Shown piece after piece: positions 33,154-42,436 of a stretch of DNA of 64,000 nt (positions within the stretch are counted from its first letter, which is position 1; every line of letters starts with the position of its first letter). The notes beneath the pieces were generated by a model. The model saw only the letters and a list, made by a program, of their open reading frames with translations, was not told the origin of the DNA and made no database searches. The position numbers and the translations under genes are program-made. This DNA is from JBNRMR01 sp050942895 (GTDB lineage Bacteria; Bacillota; Clostridia; Christensenellales; UBA1750), in assembly GCA_050942895.1 (NCBI GenBank), contig JBMNOE010000006.1, positions 89,760 to 153,759 of the forward strand, read 5' to 3'.

Positions 33154-34590
33154 ATGAGGAACTCTATCGTCAGAGCGTGCATTATTGTTGCCGTGGTTTT
33201 GGTCTTCGCCGTATTCTTAAGCTCGTGCACGGCAAAGGGTGAAGCGGTTGACCCCGGGACATGGGGATATGAGCGCACGGTTATATATAACGCTCTTGGC
33301 GGCTTCGTCAATGCGCGCGAGGTCAGGACAACATATTATCTGGACAACTCCTATGTGTTTGAACCCTCCGGCTCAACAGGCATGTTGGTTGCCCCATCCA
33401 GGGATGGCTATATAATGGCCGGCTGGTATAAGGCCGTCGGCGAGCGCCTGGGCGAGGGAATCGAGGAATACGCCTTTGACGGGCAGGAGCGCTGGGACTT
33501 TTACACAGACCGCGTTCAGGATGACATGACCCTTTACGCACGCTGGATCCCCCGCGGCAAAGTAAGCTATCTGGATGCCGACACCGGCGCGGCGCTTTTT
33601 GAGAAGAACATCACCAAGGATTCGCCCATTCAGGAGCTTTCGGCAAGCGTGCTGGCACTTAGCGCCCCCAAAGGAATGACCTTTGAAGGATACTATGCCG
33701 ACAAGGAGGCGACGACTCCTTATGATTTTTCAAGTTATGTCCATGTGGAGCCGACGCCCACTCAGGCATGGCTGTATGACAGGCTTCACGAGATGTACCC
33801 ACAATATCTGCAGCGGATTGAGTACGAGGAGCGGGAGATAGACCCTGAAAGCACGGAGGATACCTCGTGGCTGTTCCTTAACCGTTTGGGTTACGGCCTT
33901 ACGCCGGAGGGCGAGGCGGCAATTGATGAACTGACGGCTGCAAAAAACAGCCTGATGGAAGAAAACATCCAAAGCTATCTGGTCAATACCGCCGAGCGGG
34001 TGGTGTATCTCAAGTTTACCGACGGACTCTATATAAAGGTCAACAGCGCGGCGGATTTGAAAATGGGCGCATCCTACGGCTTCTTTGATAAAGATATTGC
34101 GGGCCACGACATAAACGGCTATATAATAGAAAGCGATATCGACCTTTCCGGCATTTCATTCACTATGAGCGAAAGTTTCTCGGGGACTATCGAAGGCAAT
34201 GGTCATACATTGTCAAACCTCACTGTTAGCGTGTCCAGCAGGAGGCTGGATGGCGTTTCTGAAAAGACCGTGGGTCTTGCCGAAGTGATGGACGGCGCTC
34301 AGATCAGCAATCTGACGCTCAAGAATGCAAGGCTGAGCATCCAGGTGGATTCCGGAGTTTCAGTCACAGGAGGGTTGCTTGCAGGCAAGGCCAGCAACGT
34401 GAAGCTTACGAACTTTGTGATCGACGGAATGACCGTAAGCAGTGGCAGAGGGGATGACGGCAAGGCAGCTTACAATCTTGGGGATCTGTTCGGCTCCCAT
34501 TCGAATGTGCAGATCACGGACAGCCATGCTCAGAACCTGACCATAAGCATCAGCAACCCTGAAAGCGTGAAAACACTGCTTTTCAAGTAG
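33154..34590 (+). CDS. lipoprotein with InlB-type repeat and GLUG-like region
   Basis: A 478-residue exported lipoprotein. The signal peptide ends in the lipobox LSSC with lipidated C25. Residues 40-135 form an InlB B-repeat-like domain (DGYIMAGWYK, TLYARWIP), followed by a second related copy around residues 137-190 (KGMTFEGYYADKEATTPYDF). The C-terminal 160 residues contain DLSGISF, then GTIEGNGHTLSNLTV and GLAEVMDGAQISNLTL, like GLUG or pectate-lyase-type beta-helix repeats. It has no enzyme motif and is likely a surface glycan- or protein-binding partner of the importer encoded by the next genes. Confidence 0.78.
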   Translation: MRNSIVRACIIVAVVLVFAVFLSSCTAKGEAVDPGTWGYERTVIYNALGGFVNAREVRTTYYLDNSYVFEPSGSTGMLVAPSRDGYIMAGWYKAVGERLGEGIEEYAFDGQERWDFYTDRVQDDMTLYARWIPRGKVSYLDADTGAALFEKNITKDSPIQELSASVLALSAPKGMTFEGYYADKEATTPYDFSSYVHVEPTPTQAWLYDRLHEMYPQYLQRIEYEEREIDPESTEDTSWLFLNRLGYGLTPEGEAAIDELTAAKNSLMEENIQSYLVNTAERVVYLKFTDGLYIKVNSAADLKMGASYGFFDKDIAGHDINGYIIESDIDLSGISFTMSESFSGTIEGNGHTLSNLTVSVSSRRLDGVSEKTVGLAEVMDGAQISNLTLKNARLSIQVDSGVSVTGGLLAGKASNVKLTNFVIDGMTVSSGRGDDGKAAYNLGDLFGSHSNVQITDSHAQNLTISISNPESVKTLLFK

Positions 34591-34739
34591 CGCTTAAAGA
34601 GCGCTTAACGAAACCCGCAACGGCGGGCATTGTGCGCCAACGCGCGCTATGTTATACCGTTTATATAAAAGCTTTTTAAACCATGCGGCCTTTATGAATG
34701 AGCCGGGGTTTGAAAAAAAACTGGAGGAGGCAATAGGTA

Positions 34740-37256
34740 ATGAAAAAGAGGAACTTAAAAGTCGTAGCATTGCTTATGGTGGCAGTTATGCTCTTTGTAG
34801 CTGGCTGCACACCTGCAACAAGCACGACATCAACTACGGCGCCTGCGGCAACTGCTGCGCCTACGGCAACTGCTGCGCCCACCGCTGCTCCGGCGCCCAC
34901 CGATTCCGGACCGAGCTACACACCGATAGCGGAGGCTGATCCCGATCTGCCCGCAGACCGCTACGACGCAACAGTCACGCCCAGAACCGGCGCAAACGCG
35001 AGCACCCCGCTGGTTCTCAGCACCGGAACGCTGGACGGCAAGTTTAGCTCATTCTTCTCGACAAGCGCATACGACCAGGACGTGACCAGCATGACAGGAC
35101 TGGGCCTTCTGTTCTTTGACAAGGCCAACGCACCCCTGGCCGGCGTGGAGCATCCCAGCTATGCATACTCCTTCACCCAGGAAGTGAGCGATGACAATTC
35201 TCAGTCAACCTATAAGTTCGTTCTTAAGAACGGCCTTACATTCAGCGATGGCACTCCCATCACCGCAAAGGACGTTCTGTTCACACTTTACACCCTGGCA
35301 GATCCGCTGTATGACGGCTCCAGCACCTTCTACACCCTGAAGGTTAAGGGCATGAACGAATACCGTCTGCAGACCAGCGCTGAAGCGCTGGAAGTTGCAC
35401 AGGCCATTTTGGACGCTGGCATCTACACCGCTGATGACGGCAGCCTGGCATACAACGCAGCCGACGGCGCAACCGCCGAGCAGCAGGCCGCTTTCTGGTC
35501 CTACATGGACGAAGCCGGCACAAGGTTCGCTCAGGATATCGTTGACTACGTTCTGGGCAGCTATCTGTCCGACAACTATGTCAACGCCTACTTCAGTGAA
35601 GGCATGACCGCCGAGCAGATTGACAACGACGACATCAAGGTCGCTTTCGGCATGGCTCTTTGGGGCTTCGGCTCATATGATGCTGAAACCAGCACATTCA
35701 CCGACTCCCTTGAAAATACATACGTTATCGGCACCGATCCGCTGACCGCAGAGGATTACTGGGCCAATATCGTTGGCAGCTATGGCTACAATCTCTCCCC
35801 CGATGACGGCATCAACTACGAAAAGGCCGGCGACTTGAACGTTGAAACCTACGTGCGCGATCTTTACATCGCAAACGAAGGCAGCATCGAAGGCGGCGTC
35901 AACAGCATCGAAGGAATCACCTACGGCACCGAAGTCGGTGAGGACAATGTCGAGCGCGAATACATTCAGCTTGTGTTCGACGGCGTTGACCCCGTCACCA
36001 TCTTCAGGCTTGGAATCACCGTGGTTCCCTTCCACTACTACACCGCAGGCTTCTCCGGAGCTCTCAATGATAACGGCGTTTCCATAAACGATCCCGCTTT
36101 CATACAGCACCTGAAGGAGAAGAACGATGCTCCCATGGGCGCAGGCCCCTATGTGTTCGACGAATACAAGGATAATGTTGTTTATTACACCGCAAACGAT
36201 AACTATCTGATGGGCTCACCGAAGATCCAGTATCTGCGCTATCAGGAAGTTAACCTTGGCGCTGAGCTTGACGCTGTTAAGACCGACACAGTTCACTTCA
36301 CAGATCCTTCCGCCTCCACGACGATCATCAATGACGTCACCGCCGGCGAGGGCGACTATGGTAAGCTGAATTATGTCCTGGTTGATAACGACGGCTACGG
36401 CTACATCGGCATGAATGCCCAGGTATTCCCCGAGTGGGAAGTCCGTAAGGCTCTTGCCCATGCAATGAACGTTGGACTGACCATAGACAACTACTATGGC
36501 GAGCTGGCGACAGTTAACTACCGCACAATGACCAAGGTTCAGTGGGCATACCCCGAGAACCCCGAGAACCTCTTCCCCTATGACGGCACAGGTGAGACCT
36601 CCAAGGCTCTGTTCATCGAGGCCGGCTATGTCTACGACGAAGCCAGCAACACCATGAAGTACCCTGAGGGCCACGAGAAGGCGGGCGAGCAGGTCACCAT
36701 TAAGGCGACTCTGCCCAGCGCAGCTTCCGATCACCCGGCAGGCTCAGTGTTTATCGATTTGCAGGAAGTTCTTGCCAAGATCGGTATCAAGGTTGACATC
36801 GAGACCGACCAGAACCTCCTGAGCAAGCTCTCCACTGCTTACGAGTCCGGCATCCAGATGTGGGCTGCGGCTTGGGGCAGCGGCGGCGCAGACCCCGACA
36901 TGTTCCAGGTTTGGTATGCTGATCCCGCTGTGAACCAGGGCACATCTCCCGCGGCTAAGGGCCTGTTCTGGCTGTTCCAGAATGGTTCCGATGATCAGAA
37001 GGCTCATCTCAAGGAAATGAACGAGATGATCATGGCCGGCCGTTCCACTTTGGACGTTGAAGAGCGCAAGGTTATCTACGCCAGGGCTCTGGAGCTGTCC
37101 ACCGGCACCGCGACCGAGATACCCACGTATCAGAGAAAGAACATGTATGTTTACAACAAGGATATCATCAACCCCGATTCTTTGCTGAGCGGCGATGATG
37201 TTACACCCTTCCAGAGCCCGATCTCATTCATCTGGGAAGTGGAGCTTAACGACTAA
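34740..37256 (+). CDS. ABC transporter substrate-binding lipoprotein, family 5 (Opp/Dpp-like), extended
   Basis: An 838-residue extracellular binding protein of the SBP_bac_5 class. The lipobox is VAGC with C23, followed by a Thr/Ala/Pro-rich linker of about 30 residues. Family features are SFTQEVSDDN-like early sequence, LKNGLTFSDGTPITAKDVLFTL, AKIGIKVDIE and WAAAWGSGGADPDMFQVWY. It is longer than the usual 540 aa because of insertions around residues 200-400. GAGGAGG lies ten bases before the ATG. Codon use is strongly biased (CTG, AAG, AAC, GGC), suggesting high expression. It feeds the permeases that follow; cargo could be peptides or plant oligosaccharides. Confidence 0.9.
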   Translation: MKKRNLKVVALLMVAVMLFVAGCTPATSTTSTTAPAATAAPTATAAPTAAPAPTDSGPSYTPIAEADPDLPADRYDATVTPRTGANASTPLVLSTGTLDGKFSSFFSTSAYDQDVTSMTGLGLLFFDKANAPLAGVEHPSYAYSFTQEVSDDNSQSTYKFVLKNGLTFSDGTPITAKDVLFTLYTLADPLYDGSSTFYTLKVKGMNEYRLQTSAEALEVAQAILDAGIYTADDGSLAYNAADGATAEQQAAFWSYMDEAGTRFAQDIVDYVLGSYLSDNYVNAYFSEGMTAEQIDNDDIKVAFGMALWGFGSYDAETSTFTDSLENTYVIGTDPLTAEDYWANIVGSYGYNLSPDDGINYEKAGDLNVETYVRDLYIANEGSIEGGVNSIEGITYGTEVGEDNVEREYIQLVFDGVDPVTIFRLGITVVPFHYYTAGFSGALNDNGVSINDPAFIQHLKEKNDAPMGAGPYVFDEYKDNVVYYTANDNYLMGSPKIQYLRYQEVNLGAELDAVKTDTVHFTDPSASTTIINDVTAGEGDYGKLNYVLVDNDGYGYIGMNAQVFPEWEVRKALAHAMNVGLTIDNYYGELATVNYRTMTKVQWAYPENPENLFPYDGTGETSKALFIEAGYVYDEASNTMKYPEGHEKAGEQVTIKATLPSAASDHPAGSVFIDLQEVLAKIGIKVDIETDQNLLSKLSTAYESGIQMWAAAWGSGGADPDMFQVWYADPAVNQGTSPAAKGLFWLFQNGSDDQKAHLKEMNEMIMAGRSTLDVEERKVIYARALELSTGTATEIPTYQRKNMYVYNKDIINPDSLLSGDDVTPFQSPISFIWEVELND

Positions 37257-37289
37257 TAACAATAAACAAAGTTGCATTAAACTATAAGG

Positions 37290-37328
37290 TGTCGCAAGGC
37301 TTGGCGCTGGAAGCCGGGCCTTGCGACA
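37290..37328 (+). promoter_or_regulatory. intercistronic stem-loop between binding protein and permease genes
   Basis: TGTCGCAAGGC (37290-37300) pairs perfectly with GCCTTGCGACA (37318-37328), 11 bp with a 17-base loop and no T run. Such structures protect the upstream mRNA and keep binding-protein levels above permease levels. Confidence 0.7.
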
Positions 37329-37361
37329 AACAATATTCTGGATGAGACTGGGAGATCTTAG

Positions 37362-38360
37362 ATGTGGAAATATGTGCAGAAGCGGCTATTTCTGGCAGTA
37401 GTGATACTGCTGGGTGCGTCCGTTTTGATTTATATGCTGAGTATGCTGATGCCCACCGACTATATAGATAACCAAACTGCCGCCGCTGTGCAAAACGGCT
37501 CCATGACGATGGAGGATGTGCAGCATCTGAAGGCGCTTTATGGCCTTGCGGACAAGAGCTTTTTTGGAATCATCAAAAGTTATGCTTCCTGGCTGGGAAG
37601 CGCATTTTCCGGGGACTTGGGGCATTCGTTCCTGTACGGGAAGCCTGTTACCGCAGTTATCGGCGAGTATATGTGGACTTCCTTTACTATCGCTCTTATT
37701 TCCCTGATTCTGCAGATTATAATAGCGATTCCAATGGGCATAAAGGCGGCTGTGAACCAATATAGCGGATATGATTATTCCGTGTCTGTTTTGGCCATGA
37801 TTGGAAATGCGCTGCCCTCGTTCTTCTTGGCGGCGCTGCTGATGAACGTTTTCAGCATTCAGCTCAGGTGGTTTCCGCTGCAGGGGCTGACATCGGCCAC
37901 CAAGATATTCGCTAAGGACGCCCACCTGGAGATCTTCTTTGACAAAGCTTGGCACCTGGTGCTGCCGATAGCCGTTTTGGTCACTTTGAGCATAGGGGGA
38001 CTTATGCGCTTCACCAGGACAAATATGCTTGAGGTAATGAACTCCGATTATATTCGAACCGCAAGGGCAAAGGGATTGCCCGAAAAGACCGTGGTGTATA
38101 AGCACGCCTTCAGGAACACATTTATTCCACTGATTACCACCCTGAGCGGCACCTTGCCGGGTCTGTTCGGCGGGGCGATGATCACAGAAACGGTGTTCGC
38201 TCTGCCGGGCATCGGCTATATGGCGCTGCGGGCTACTCAGCAGGGGGATATCCCGTTCATCATGGGCTATAATATGTTCCTTGCCATATTAACTGTGGTG
38301 GGGATGCTCATTTCAGACCTGATGTATATGGTGGTTGATCCCAGAGTGAAGCTTAAGTGA
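37362..38360 (+). CDS. ABC transporter permease, OppB/DppB family
   Basis: A 332-residue inner-membrane protein with six helices and a long periplasmic loop after the first. The N-terminus (YVQKRLFLAVVILLGASVLIYML) and the EAA loop region (YIRTARAKGLPEKTVVYKHAFRNTFIPLIT) are typical. It starts at ATG 37362. It pairs with the OppC-like permease that overlaps its stop region and moves the substrate delivered by the preceding binding protein. Confidence 0.9.
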   Translation: MWKYVQKRLFLAVVILLGASVLIYMLSMLMPTDYIDNQTAAAVQNGSMTMEDVQHLKALYGLADKSFFGIIKSYASWLGSAFSGDLGHSFLYGKPVTAVIGEYMWTSFTIALISLILQIIIAIPMGIKAAVNQYSGYDYSVSVLAMIGNALPSFFLAALLMNVFSIQLRWFPLQGLTSATKIFAKDAHLEIFFDKAWHLVLPIAVLVTLSIGGLMRFTRTNMLEVMNSDYIRTARAKGLPEKTVVYKHAFRNTFIPLITTLSGTLPGLFGGAMITETVFALPGIGYMALRATQQGDIPFIMGYNMFLAILTVVGMLISDLMYMVVDPRVKLK

Positions 38361-38374
38361 TGGAGGTGGGAAAA

Positions 38375-39472
38375 GTGGATAAAGAAAAAAACGTCAATAC
38401 AGAAATTAATCCATCTGCTGAAAACAACGGCGCCTCCGCATATACGGACATTTCGGGCAGCGAAATTGATACCAGCGCAAATTTTCAGGTGATGTCGCCA
38501 TCGCGCATGGTGGCCAAGCGTTTCTTCAGGAGCAAGCTGTCAATACTGGGTCTATGTATGATCATATTTGTTTTCGCTTTTTCGTTTTTCGGCCCGGTGA
38601 TAGTGAATGCCACCTGGGGCCATGGCGAAGTCCAGGTTTTCAAGATTGAGCGAATTTCCACTATGATCACGACGGCTGAGTTCAGAGCGCCTGACGGAAA
38701 AGTATACGACTTTTATGATGAGTCGGTTTCAAACGTGCAGTTTAAGGCACCGCCGTCAAAGGATCATTGGCTGGGCACCGATACCTCCGGCTTCGATATA
38801 TTCGTTCGACTAATGTACGGCGGGCGTATATCTTTGACGATTTCCTTCCTGGTCATATTCCTGCAGATGTTTGTGGGTGTCATTTTAGGTGGCCTGGCAG
38901 GGTATTTCGGCAAATGGGTAGATCAGTTGGTGATGCGCATAGTGGATGTTTTCTACTGCCTGCCGACTTTGCCTATACTGCTGGTCCTTTCGGCGACAAT
39001 CGTCTCCATAGAGGCGATACCGGCCGAACACCGGATTTATTATCTGATGGGATTCTTGACATTAATGGGCTGGGCCGGTACGGCGCGGCTGGTTCGAGGC
39101 CAGATACTGATGCTGCGCGAACAGGAATATATGATGGCGGCAGAGACCACCGGCATGCCGGCCCGCAAGAAGATATTTAAGCACCTGGTGCCCAACGTCA
39201 TGCCGCAGCTTATCGTCAGCGCCACTTTGGGTCTTGGGGGAATCATACTTTATGAATCCACCCTTTCCTATCTGGGCCTTGGCGTTCCGTTCCCAAGGGC
39301 GGCATGGGGTTCCATGATAGCTTTGGCAGACCCGTCAAAAGGCCAGGAAATACTTGCCAACTATCCCAACATGTGGGTGCCCGCAGGCGTTCTTATAATA
39401 ATTACTGTTCTGGGTTTCAGCTTCGTAGGCGACGGGCTCAGGGACGCATTTGATCCTAGAATGAAGAGGTAG
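38375..39472 (+). CDS. ABC transporter permease, OppC/DppC family
   Basis: About 365 aa. GTG 38375 is preceded by GGAGG with an eight-base spacer and is preferred to the GTG/ATG at 38357/38360, which lie before that site. A 40-residue polar N-terminus precedes the first helix; the periplasmic insertion between helices 1 and 2 (WGHGEVQVFKIERI...) is longer than usual. WLGTDTSGFDIFVRLMYGGR and the loop AAETTGMPARKKIFKHLVPNVMPQLIV are classic OppC features. It functions with the adjacent permease and two ATPases. Confidence 0.9.
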   Translation: MDKEKNVNTEINPSAENNGASAYTDISGSEIDTSANFQVMSPSRMVAKRFFRSKLSILGLCMIIFVFAFSFFGPVIVNATWGHGEVQVFKIERISTMITTAEFRAPDGKVYDFYDESVSNVQFKAPPSKDHWLGTDTSGFDIFVRLMYGGRISLTISFLVIFLQMFVGVILGGLAGYFGKWVDQLVMRIVDVFYCLPTLPILLVLSATIVSIEAIPAEHRIYYLMGFLTLMGWAGTARLVRGQILMLREQEYMMAAETTGMPARKKIFKHLVPNVMPQLIVSATLGLGGIILYESTLSYLGLGVPFPRAAWGSMIALADPSKGQEILANYPNMWVPAGVLIIITVLGFSFVGDGLRDAFDPRMKR

Positions 39473-39476
39473 AGCG

Positions 39477-40694
39477 ATGTCATTTAAAAAGATGTTTAAA
39501 AGGGAAAAGGTTAAAGGCGTCGATGATGTGGCCTATCTGACGATCACTGAAGAGCGCCAGATCTCAAAGGAAAACGCGAAGGTGATGAAGGATTTCGAGC
39601 GCAAGATGAACCGCAAGAATGTGCATGAATCCGAGTATATCTCCCAGATGAGGGATGAGCGAAATGTCGTTGAGTTTGACAATCTCCACACATATTTTTA
39701 CACCGATATCGGAACTGTAAAGGCCGTTAACGGCGTCAGCTTCGATGTTCCCGAGGGAATGACGGTTGGAATAGTGGGGGAGTCGGGCTGCGGAAAATCC
39801 GTGACGAGCCTTTCGCTGATGCAGTTGGTGCAGGCGCCTCAGGGGCAGATCGCCGCGGGTGAGATTCGCTATGCGTCCTCCTCGGGAAAAGTATACAATA
39901 TTGCCAACATGCCCAGGGAGAAGATGCTAAATATTCGTGGTAAAGAGATCAGCATGATTTTCCAAGAGCCGATGACAAGCCTGAACCCGGTTTTCACCGT
40001 CGGGGAACAGATTGACGAGGTCATACTTTTGCACCAGGAAAATGCGACGCCTGAATCCGCCAAGAAGCGCACAATTGAGATGCTGGAGCTGGTGGGCATC
40101 GCCATGGTGGATAAGATATATTCAAGCTATCCCCATGAGCTTTCCGGTGGAATGCGCCAAAGAGTGGTCATAGCAATGGCTCTTTCCTGCAATCCCAGGC
40201 TGATAATAGCCGACGAGCCTACCACGGCGCTGGACGTCACCATCCAGGCGCAGATACTGGATCTTCTAAGGGATATAAAGGACAAGGTTAACAGCAGCAT
40301 AATGCTGATTACCCACGACCTTGGCGTTATCGCTGAAATGGCGGACATTGTGGTGGTCATGTATGCGGGGCGCATCGTGGAGCAGGGCACCGTTGAAGAA
40401 ATATTCTTCCACCCCAAGCATCCCTACACGGTGGGGCTCATGCGTAGCAAGCCCAGCATGAATAAAAAGGTGGACAGGCTTTACAGCATTCCAGGGCAGG
40501 TGCCAAGCCCGATAAACATGCCTGATCACTGCTATTTTTTGAACCGATGCGAAAAGAGCATTGAAAAATGCAACGGCGCATACCCCTGCATGATCCAATT
40601 TTCTGACACACATTTTGCTGCCTGTTATTTGTATGAGGAAGACAAGGATGTGGTGATATTCCCCTCCTTAGTACAGCAGGAAGAGGAGGAGTAA
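39477..40694 (+). CDS. ABC transporter ATP-binding protein, OppD/DppD family, with N-terminal extension
   Basis: A 405-residue ATPase. Walker A is GESGCGKSVT at about residues 101-110, the Q-loop is MIFQEPMTSLNPV, the signature LSGGMRQRV, Walker B LIIADEPTTALDV and the H-loop ITHDLGV. The C-terminal oligopeptide-specific domain contains the cysteine-rich stretch HCYFLNRCEKSIEKCNGAYPC that can hold an iron-sulfur cluster in relatives. A charged 62-residue N-terminal extension (KMFKREKVKGVDD to RDERNVV) is not found in standard OppD. Starts at ATG 39477 following GAGGTAGAGCG. Confidence 0.9.
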   Translation: MSFKKMFKREKVKGVDDVAYLTITEERQISKENAKVMKDFERKMNRKNVHESEYISQMRDERNVVEFDNLHTYFYTDIGTVKAVNGVSFDVPEGMTVGIVGESGCGKSVTSLSLMQLVQAPQGQIAAGEIRYASSSGKVYNIANMPREKMLNIRGKEISMIFQEPMTSLNPVFTVGEQIDEVILLHQENATPESAKKRTIEMLELVGIAMVDKIYSSYPHELSGGMRQRVVIAMALSCNPRLIIADEPTTALDVTIQAQILDLLRDIKDKVNSSIMLITHDLGVIAEMADIVVVMYAGRIVEQGTVEEIFFHPKHPYTVGLMRSKPSMNKKVDRLYSIPGQVPSPINMPDHCYFLNRCEKSIEKCNGAYPCMIQFSDTHFAACYLYEEDKDVVIFPSLVQQEEEE

Positions 40695-40703
40695 GCAAAG
40701 AGC

Positions 40704-41681
40704 ATGGCCAAAGATATCATACTTGAGGTTAACAATCTTAAAAAATATTATCCGGTAAGCGGCGGTCTTTTCGGAAAAACCAGAAACTATGTGAAGGCTG
40801 TGGATGATGTTTCCTTCACAATAGAGCGGGGTACAACGATGGGCCTTGTGGGTGAGTCCGGTTGCGGCAAGACCACCGTTGGGCGCACAATTTTGCGCCT
40901 GCATGAGGTGACGGGCGGAAGGGTGAAGTTTAACGGTCAGGATCTGTCGCAATTGCCCAAGGGCGAGCTTCGCCGCATGCGCCCCAAAATGCAGATGATT
41001 TTCCAGGACCCTTATTCCAGCCTTTCGCCCCGTATGCCGGTGGGTGAGATCATCGGCGAGGCGGTAAGGCAGCATAACATCGTGCCAAAATCTCAGCATA
41101 GGGCATATATTGCCAAGGTCATGCGGGACTGCGGCTTGCAGCCCCAATACTTCTACCGCTACCCCCATGAGTTTTCGGGCGGGCAGCGCCAGAGGATATG
41201 CATCGCAAGGGCCGTGGCGCTAAACCCGGAGCTGATCATCTGTGACGAGCCTGTAAGCGCGCTGGACGTTTCCATTCAGGCGCAGATAATCAACCTGCTG
41301 ATGGATCTTCAAAAGCAGTTTAACTACACATATTTGTTTATATCCCATGACCTTTCAATCGTGGAGCATATTTCAAAGACGATAGGCGTCATGTATCTGG
41401 GCTCAATGGTGGAGATGGGCGACAAGGAAAAGATATTTGCAAACCCTATGCACCCCTACACAAGAGCGCTTCTGAGCGCTGTGCCGATGCCTGATCCCTC
41501 GTACAAGATGAACAGGATCATCCTCAGCGGAGATATTCCAAGCCCCGTAAATCCGCCCTCGGGCTGCAAGTTCCGCACCCGTTGCAGCGAAGCCATGGAT
41601 ATCTGCGCCAAGGTGGAGCCGGTGTTCAAGGAATATGAACCCGGGCACTGTGTCGCCTGCCATCTGTACAGCCAGGACTAA
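40704..41681 (+). CDS. ABC transporter ATP-binding protein, OppF/DppF family
   Basis: A 325-residue ATPase, partner of the OppD-like protein. Walker A is GESGCGKTTVG, the Q-loop MIFQDPYSSLSPR, signature FSGGQRQR, Walker B LIICDEPVSALDV and H-loop ISHDLSIV. The C-terminal domain ends with PPSGCKFRTRCSEAMDICAK, the usual cysteine motif. The start ATG lies nine bases after the stop of the previous gene, with a GAGGAGGAG ribosome site inside its end. Confidence 0.92.
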   Translation: MAKDIILEVNNLKKYYPVSGGLFGKTRNYVKAVDDVSFTIERGTTMGLVGESGCGKTTVGRTILRLHEVTGGRVKFNGQDLSQLPKGELRRMRPKMQMIFQDPYSSLSPRMPVGEIIGEAVRQHNIVPKSQHRAYIAKVMRDCGLQPQYFYRYPHEFSGGQRQRICIARAVALNPELIICDEPVSALDVSIQAQIINLLMDLQKQFNYTYLFISHDLSIVEHISKTIGVMYLGSMVEMGDKEKIFANPMHPYTRALLSAVPMPDPSYKMNRIILSGDIPSPVNPPSGCKFRTRCSEAMDICAKVEPVFKEYEPGHCVACHLYSQD

Positions 41682-41694
41682 CCGTTAAAAAGAC

Positions 41695-41991
41695 ATGAAA
41701 AAACGCAAGAATCAGAAAAAAGAATGGCAAGACGACGGCAGGGTTATCGCCGGCATGGATGTGGACGGCATGAACCATGGTCTTAGTTCCTTGGGCTCTA
41801 AGCTTTCTTTTAAAAAGAAGCGCGATGAATTCGGCCAGGAGGCTCCCAAGAGCGAGCCGATAATTCTCACACGTGCTGAGAAACGCTCGATAAAAAAGGG
41901 AGTGGTGATGGCGCACCTGGCTTTGCTGGTGGGCGTGGTTGCGCTGGCCGGGCTGGTCATGCTGCTGATATCAAAGATCTGGTTCAGATAA
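41695..41991 (+). CDS. small C-terminally anchored membrane protein
   Basis: A 98-residue protein with a very basic N-terminus (MKKRKNQKKEWQ), a polar middle, and a single hydrophobic segment at residues about 70-94. Orientation is predicted N-in. It has no recognised domain. It follows the OppF gene by 13 bases and precedes the operon terminator, so it belongs to the transport operon; a role in assembling or localising the importer is only a guess. Confidence 0.6.
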   Translation: MKKRKNQKKEWQDDGRVIAGMDVDGMNHGLSSLGSKLSFKKKRDEFGQEAPKSEPIILTRAEKRSIKKGVVMAHLALLVGVVALAGLVMLLISKIWFR

Positions 41992-42009
41992 TAAAAAGTT
42001 ATATAAGTT

Positions 42010-42036
42010 AAAGGAGGCATAAATGCCTCCTTTTTT
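42010..42036 (+). terminator. terminator of the peptide/glycan ABC operon
   Basis: AAAGGAGGCAT (42010-42020) pairs perfectly with ATGCCTCCTTT (42023-42033), two-base spacer, followed by TTTTG. Confidence 0.85.
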
Positions 42037-42039
42037 GTA

Positions 42040-42385
42040 TCGGAAAACCCCGCGTTAGACGCGGTCTTCAAAAAAGGCTATACCTGTAGAACATTATAAA
42101 TAAGCTCCTTGTATTTCTGAAAGGCAAAAGCAGCCTGATGATCTACGAAAAATGGGTGAATATGAAAAAACGCAAATAATATTCAGGAGTATATTGCCAA
42201 GCAGTTAGAGTAAGACCAGTTGAGCGTGCATCTGATATTGGCAGATATAGACTCGTTTACGAGTGGCAAGTAACAGGTTCCTCGCACATGCCAGACCCTA
42301 TAAACTCTGCTTAGGGGTGGCAGGTAGTAAAGGGCTATGTCGTTAAAGAAATACCCCCGGCTAAACCGGAGGTATTTCTTTTGCG
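42040..42385 (+). mobile_element. decayed IS200/IS605-family element
   Basis: The stretch holds remnants of a TnpA gene (separate entry) between a hairpin at the left (CCGCGTTAGACGCGG, about 42050-42064) and a hairpin at the right (arms 42345-42360 and 42366-42381, AAAGAAATACC...CCGG with loop CTAAA, one mismatch). Subterminal hairpins are recognised by IS200/IS605 transposases. Ends were not mapped to the base; the right hairpin can also act as a terminator. Confidence 0.6.
42090..42273 (+). pseudogene. IS200-type TnpA transposase fragment
   Basis: One frame reads LLVFLKGKSSLMIYEKWVN, matching the conserved FLKGKSS region of IS200 TnpA Y1 transposases, then stops after MKKRK. Another frame continues NIQEYIAKQLE, an in-frame stop, and DQLS, which matches the C-terminal end where the catalytic Tyr helix (xYIxxQ) occurs. 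The segment between them, normally with the FW-GYY motif, has been deleted. The gene is dead. Confidence 0.72.
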
Positions 42386-42436
42386 CTGTTTTTATGGAGC
42401 TCAGCCCGCGCCCGTCTGCTTCCCTCAAAAGCCGGC

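Noticed and set aside
34649..34939. 96-residue plus-strand frame rich in CCAYGNC repeats
   Set aside because: It overlaps the start and Ala/Thr-rich linker of the binding-protein gene in another frame.
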